DNA from: Planctomycetaceae bacterium
GTDB lineage: Bacteria > Planctomycetota > Planctomycetia > Pirellulales > Pirellulaceae
Assembly: GCA_007694185.1 (NCBI GenBank)
Contig: RECD01000117.1
Coordinates: 1-64,000 of the forward strand
DNA length: 64,000 nt
Reading direction: 5' to 3'
Below the pieces are notes generated by a model. The model saw only the letters and a list, made by a program, of their open reading frames with translations. It ran no database searches and was not told the DNA's origin. The translations under genes and the position numbers were made by a program. Every line of letters starts with the position of its first letter. The first letter of the stretch is position 1. This document shows, in pieces, positions 61,301-64,000 of the stretch.

Positions 61301-63102
61301 CCGAAGGGGCCCAAACCGATCCCGAGGGAACTCCCCGCTGTGTCCGCTTGGAAGTCGTTCCCGGCAACAAACGGGTCCTGCGCCTGGAAGAGGGCTCGCA
61401 ACAATTCGCCGCCACCGCGCACTTCGCCGATGGCTCCCGTCGCGACGTCACCCACCTGGTGGCCTACGAAAGCTCCGACCAATCGGTCGCCGAAGTCGAC
61501 GTACACGGGCTGGTGACCCCCAACCGCCGCGGCGAAGCGGTGATCTTGGTCCGGTTCCTGGAACACATCGAATCGGTCCCGCTGATGTTCATCGAACAGA
61601 TCGCCGACTTCGTCTGGCAGGAACCGACCCCGCACAATTACGTCGACGAACTCGTCAACGCCAAACTCCGTCAACTCCAATACCTCCCCGCCGATACCTG
61701 CTCAGACTCCGAGTTCATCCGCCGCGTTCACCTCGACCTGATCGGGATCCTGCCGACGGTCGAACGGACCCGCGAATTTCTCGCCGACGAATCGCCCGAC
61801 AAGCGATCCCGCTTGATCGATGAACTGCTGCTCAGAGACGAGTTCGCCAAATTTTGGGCGCTCAAGTGGGGCGACCTGCTGAAGATGACCGGCAAACTCG
61901 TCGGCAACGAAGGGATCTACAAGTACCACCGCTGGGTCGAGGAAGCCTTCCGTACGAACATGCCGTACGACGAGTTCGCCCGAGCCCTACTGACCACCAG
62001 CGGCAGCACGCTGGCCAATCCCCCAGCGAATTTCTACCGCACCGCGACCGACATGAACGAGTGCGTGGAAAACATTTCCCAGGTCTTCCTGGGGGCTCGG
62101 CTCCAGTGCGCCAAATGCCACAACCACCCGTTCGAACGCTGGACCCAAGACAACTACTACGGTCTGGGGGCCTTCTTCAATCGGGTCGAGCGTCGCAAGA
62201 CCCAGCGGCCCGGTGAAATGTTCATCTGGCACTCCAGCAGCGGCGAAGTCACCCAACCTCGCACCGGTGAGACGCTCCAGCCCTGGGCACCGGTCGTCGG
62301 CTCGCTCGATCTGGCCGACGATGTCGACCGGCGTGAAGCCTTCGCCAATTGGCTGATCGATCCCGACAACCCGTTCTTCGCCCGAATGGAAGTCAACCGC
62401 ATTTGGGCCCAACTCTTCGCCCGTGGCATCGTCGACCCGATCGACGATTTCCGCGATTCGAATCCCCCGTCGAACGAATCACTGCTCGATACCCTCGCCA
62501 AAGATTTCGCCGACAGCGGCTTCGACCGTCGCCATGTCCTCCGAGTCATTCTCAACAGCCGCACCTATCAGGCCAGCTACGTGACGACGCCGCTGAACCG
62601 TGACGACTCGCTCTACTTCTCCCACCAACAGCCTCGCCTGCTCGGCGCCGAACAGTTGCTCGACGCGATCAATCATGTCGTCGGGCTGGATCAACCCTTC
62701 GGCGGGTTGCCCGCCAATACCAAGGCGACCCACCTCCCGGCCCCCGACTTGGTAAAGATCGATTTCCTCAAGGTCTTCGGCCAGCCCGAACGGACGACAG
62801 TTTGCGCCTGCGAACGGGTCGACGATTCGAACTTGGGAATGGCGATCGAACTGTTCAACGGCCCGACGATTCACGACAAACTGCGTGCGGAAGCGACCCG
62901 TTACCGAACCGGGCTGGCGGCAGGCAAAACGCCGCAAGAGTTGATCGAGGAACTTTACTTGGCCGCCTTCTGCCGCTACCCCAGCGAAGAGGAATCGGCC
63001 GCCGCCTCGGAGCACGTCGCAAAGCAAGAGTCCCCGCAAGCCGCCCTCGAAGACATCGCCTGGGCGTTGCTCAACACCGATGAGTTCCTGTTTCAACACT
63101 GA
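58315..63102 (+). CDS. Giant DUF1549/DUF1553 protein with PPC and Ig-like domains and a CX4CH motif
   Basis: 1595 residues. A signal peptide (LGTLLAFVLAIWGVSPAAA) precedes an IPT-like stretch (AVHPRGCLPGETSRLTLVGKG) and a PPC (pre-peptidase C-terminal) domain at about 170-255 (YYRFEAEAGQRVAIEI). Further beta domains follow, including Big-type repeats at about 820-890 and 1025-1095. At 915-921 is CNSGACH, a heme-like motif with four residues between the cysteines. DUF1549 lies at about 1107-1300 with CAKCHNHPFERW (C1265-H1269), and DUF1553 at about 1320-1590. Start ATG 58315 is 2 bp after the DUF1501 stop. Likely periplasmic; activity unknown. Confidence 0.92.
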   Translation: MTLSPTRHSLARLTPATEPQGGSPSACRALGTLLAFVLAIWGVSPAAAQPTISAVHPRGCLPGETSRLTLVGKGFDETLQAITSLPDTQVAFESVEAEKVILVVTPPAAATPGPLGVWIAGAGGAAEPFVLLVDDLPTVGQLPDNVSREAAQPLELPVAVDGVSRGAQASYYRFEAEAGQRVAIEILTQPLESTMDPVIRLLDAQGETIVLADDDEIGPDCRFAHTFAEPGQYQIEVRDNRYAAGGPYRLRVGDFPILQHAWPVAITAGQTTVVNFAGPDAAAAEPRELTPVAEHPDTVTTVATRLPGGTSSAWVPLRITPLPTRLVTPAASDSPDAVGPATDEPGAEPLVAPVVISGHINEPGGRELTPVRGIQGQTVRFQALARSLSCPTLPRLRLLNSGGAIVAETKVADGDEWQLDFAFPDDETYQLEVSDLVGRGGEGFGYAVELIPAGKFFVHTKPDAAVKQQFAIESAHGALSLDVQIDRFQYDGEIEITLHDAPAGLRILNPRIPAAAKEAKLMLAADEAWAPGAFTKLALRAHAVDDPTNVTTVDNLAWQRIKRPHLPFPIRWNHGAVTLAAIPPTDPFFTLQPAAQPRLATPLTSHPVTLQLARSDETFKGAVTLIPDSVPEGWQVEIKAEQDTYTATWTRTGEGVSEPASLRLLAFAEHANRSRVSPIVVEPQWYQPLAVSIEPFATPSPANSTPGEGITATPLVAGMQARLVARIVREGDDAQAVTLQLTQPLAGITVPESLTIPADQDSVEFTVELAADLPPDATTVAIPFTAASRHREQDFTLTGRSAPLSIVASPASLEIFPAEFELVGGKDRQQVVVTGLDDLGMARDWTRLAQITSADPSIAEVRGTAVFPRADGETQIIIQAGKHRLEVPLRVTQTGEAWRTRFESEVLVALSKQGCNSGACHGSPSGKGMFRLSLRAFDAKLDELTLIREDYGRRLNPIDPDQSLLLLKPLMKVTHGGGKQIKPDDEAYAILRDWIAEGAQTDPEGTPRCVRLEVVPGNKRVLRLEEGSQQFAATAHFADGSRRDVTHLVAYESSDQSVAEVDVHGLVTPNRRGEAVILVRFLEHIESVPLMFIEQIADFVWQEPTPHNYVDELVNAKLRQLQYLPADTCSDSEFIRRVHLDLIGILPTVERTREFLADESPDKRSRLIDELLLRDEFAKFWALKWGDLLKMTGKLVGNEGIYKYHRWVEEAFRTNMPYDEFARALLTTSGSTLANPPANFYRTATDMNECVENISQVFLGARLQCAKCHNHPFERWTQDNYYGLGAFFNRVERRKTQRPGEMFIWHSSSGEVTQPRTGETLQPWAPVVGSLDLADDVDRREAFANWLIDPDNPFFARMEVNRIWAQLFARGIVDPIDDFRDSNPPSNESLLDTLAKDFADSGFDRRHVLRVILNSRTYQASYVTTPLNRDDSLYFSHQQPRLLGAEQLLDAINHVVGLDQPFGGLPANTKATHLPAPDLVKIDFLKVFGQPERTTVCACERVDDSNLGMAIELFNGPTIHDKLRAEATRYRTGLAAGKTPQELIEELYLAAFCRYPSEEESAAASEHVAKQESPQAALEDIAWALLNTDEFLFQH

Positions 63103-63485
63103 CGCCACATCACCGAAGCCCAGCAAAAACGCTTGATTTCTCAACCCAGCGACAATGGGTCGACACATTCCCGAAGGCAAACGCTCGACGGGATTTTTTC
63201 CACAAAAGCCACAAGGTTCACAGAACGACGGCTAATTCGGTCATCAGGCTTGGGTTGAACCGCTAATGAACACTCATGAACGCTAATCCGAATTTTGCAC
63301 AGCAAAAAATCCTTCGCCGTCACTGACCCTTCCTGCACCCGCCCCCGCCAATTCAATCTGCGCAAGCCTGCGCGACCTGCGGATCAACCAGAACTCAATG
63401 CCGAGAGGTTTCCCAGGCGAGGCCAACACCAGCTTGGCATCAAACCATCTTCAGTCCGCGTGTGCATTCCGTGCTTCGCCATACC
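63103..63485. other. 383-bp gene-free, less GC-rich tail after the DUF1549 gene
   Basis: No supported gene. CGCTAATGAACACTCATGAACGCTAATC near 63260-63288 contains imperfect short repeats (CGCTAAT twice, CATGAA-like units). The plus-strand frame over 63295-63855 has no recognisable features. Composition appears less GC-rich than the coding body by eye. Confidence 0.4.
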
Positions 63486-63803
63486 TCAATGTCGAATTTC
63501 AGACTCTGGCGCCGGTCTGAAATATTCCGCGGGGACAGTACACACCACTGGGTTTCCCGCCTCAGTCGTATTCCCAAACCACACGCCAATATGGTCCTCG
63601 GGCACGTTCACACCATCAGCTAGCATCGCAACGATTCCGACGCCAAAAGATACCACCCGCGATGCCCCGCCAGTTCGCGCCGCTCCATGCCCCAGCGCAA
63701 ACGCCCCGAGAACAACGCCCAGTAGCATCAAAACAAGCAAACACTCAATGTGTGCAAATCCCGAGCGTTTGTTGACGGCATCTCGAAAAACGCGCGAATA
63801 CAT
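63486..63803 (-). CDS. Small hypothetical membrane protein with a prepilin-like N-terminus
   Basis: 105 residues if started at ATG 63803. After a short basic leader (VNKRSGFAHIECLL) comes a 20-residue hydrophobic helix (CLLVLMLLGVVLGAFALG). Gly-Phe with Glu at +5 and a following hydrophobic helix resembles the type IV prepilin/pseudopilin cleavage region, but other pilin features are missing. A second hydrophobic stretch (VVSFGVGIVAMLADG) and a soluble tail (FGNTTEAGNPVVCTVPAEYF) follow. No family is recognised. It sits in repeat-rich DNA, so coding status is moderate. Confidence 0.5.
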   Translation of the reverse strand: MYSRVFRDAVNKRSGFAHIECLLVLMLLGVVLGAFALGHGAARTGGASRVVSFGVGIVAMLADGVNVPEDHIGVWFGNTTEAGNPVVCTVPAEYFRPAPESEIRH

Positions 63804-63853
63804 TGAAGCCCCAGAAAGTGCATCCCACAATTCACTCCGCCGGAGGCTCTCAT

Positions 63854-63939
63854 AGCCCGGAGGGCGACACATACTTGCCGGCGGCGTAAGCCACCGGAAC
63901 CAAAAAACACAAACTTACAAAGCCCGGAGGGCGACACAT
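63854..63939. repeat. Two copies of a 19-bp repeat flanking a hairpin
   Basis: AGCCCGGAGGGCGACACAT occurs at 63854-63872 and 63921-63939, in the same direction. Between them CCGGCGGC-GTAA-GCCACCGG (63879-63898) forms a near-perfect hairpin. This pattern looks like a dispersed intergenic repeat family; other copies were not found elsewhere in the window. Confidence 0.65.
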
Positions 63940-64000
63940 CAACTTAGCAAAACCGACAAGGCTTGAAATTCATGCAACTTAAACATTGCTTGAACTCGCA

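Noticed and set aside
63295-63855. Plus-strand open frame of 186 codons in the terminal region
   Set aside because: No hydrophobic or domain pattern; overlaps the better minus-strand candidate.
1-64000. CRISPR array, rRNA operon, intact tRNA, integrase or transposase gene
   Set aside because: None was seen; repeats found are only two or three copies and lack CRISPR spacing.

Overview
The window looks like a chromosomal segment of a marine-type planctomycete (order Pirellulales, Rhodopirellula/Blastopirellula-like). The reasons are GC-rich codon use throughout and a dense set of families known mainly from Planctomycetes: DUF1549/DUF1553 'planctomycete cytochromes', DUF1501, DUF1552, the DUF1587/1592/1588/1585 architecture, a BBP7-family outer-membrane barrel, a giant surface protein with the planctomycete 'LExLxxRxxLA' N-terminal signal, and a Tat-type Gfo/Idh/MocA oxidoreductase. 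The species call is inference; no 16S or other marker was available.

Layout. 1-1.3 kb is a decayed accessory patch: a multiply broken DUF1016 (YhcG-type PDDEXK nuclease) gene, a tail resembling a type I restriction subunit, and a 38-nt fragment matching the 3' half of tRNA-Gly. 1.5-8.4 kb is a compact cytochrome-oxidase biogenesis cluster: diheme cytochrome c, a 62-aa membrane protein, heme A synthase, heme O synthase, an ABC-2 ATPase/permease pair, SCO1, and a DUF420 membrane protein. 8.4-27.9 kb is mainly housekeeping: Dabb and FHA proteins, a YhcC-type radical SAM protein, an AsmA-like giant, carA, tatD, a redoxin, a Gfo/Idh/MocA protein, a hisE-hisG-rhodanese group with a truncated hemoglobin nearby, a DUF368 polyprenyl-phosphate translocase, a nucleoside-type MFS transporter, ribosomal protein S1 and mnmA. 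A MITE-like element sits at 17.46-17.59 kb.

28.1-42.0 kb holds envelope and periplasmic systems. A secretin-N-domain protein without a recognisable pore domain is followed by an EF-hand/P-domain protein. Then comes a tightly packed series: DUF1592-type diheme protein, DUF1552 Tat protein, HEAT-repeat protein, dicarboxylate/amino-acid symporter with an unusual insertion, and M42 aminopeptidase. A strong bidirectional terminator closes this block. 42.2-48.3 kb (minus strand) encodes the 1427-aa DUF11/SdrD-like surface protein and a BBP7 outer-membrane protein. 48.7-49.0 kb is an orphan P-II protein with a changed T-loop.

49.2-63.1 kb starts with a PQQ-propeller protein and continues into a 12.4-kb array of two DUF1549/DUF1553 proteins and three DUF1501 proteins, split by a perfect 23-bp inverted repeat. 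The last 0.9 kb looks less GC-rich by eye, is gene-poor, and carries two copies of a short repeat and one small membrane protein.

The strongest leads for novelty are the DUF1549/DUF1501 array with a CX4CH heme motif, the DUF1592-DUF1552-HEAT-symporter-peptidase operon, the symporter insertion, the pore-less secretin/EF-hand pair, the P-II T-loop substitution, and the island-scar region at the left edge. All are sequence-reading inferences; no database search was run.
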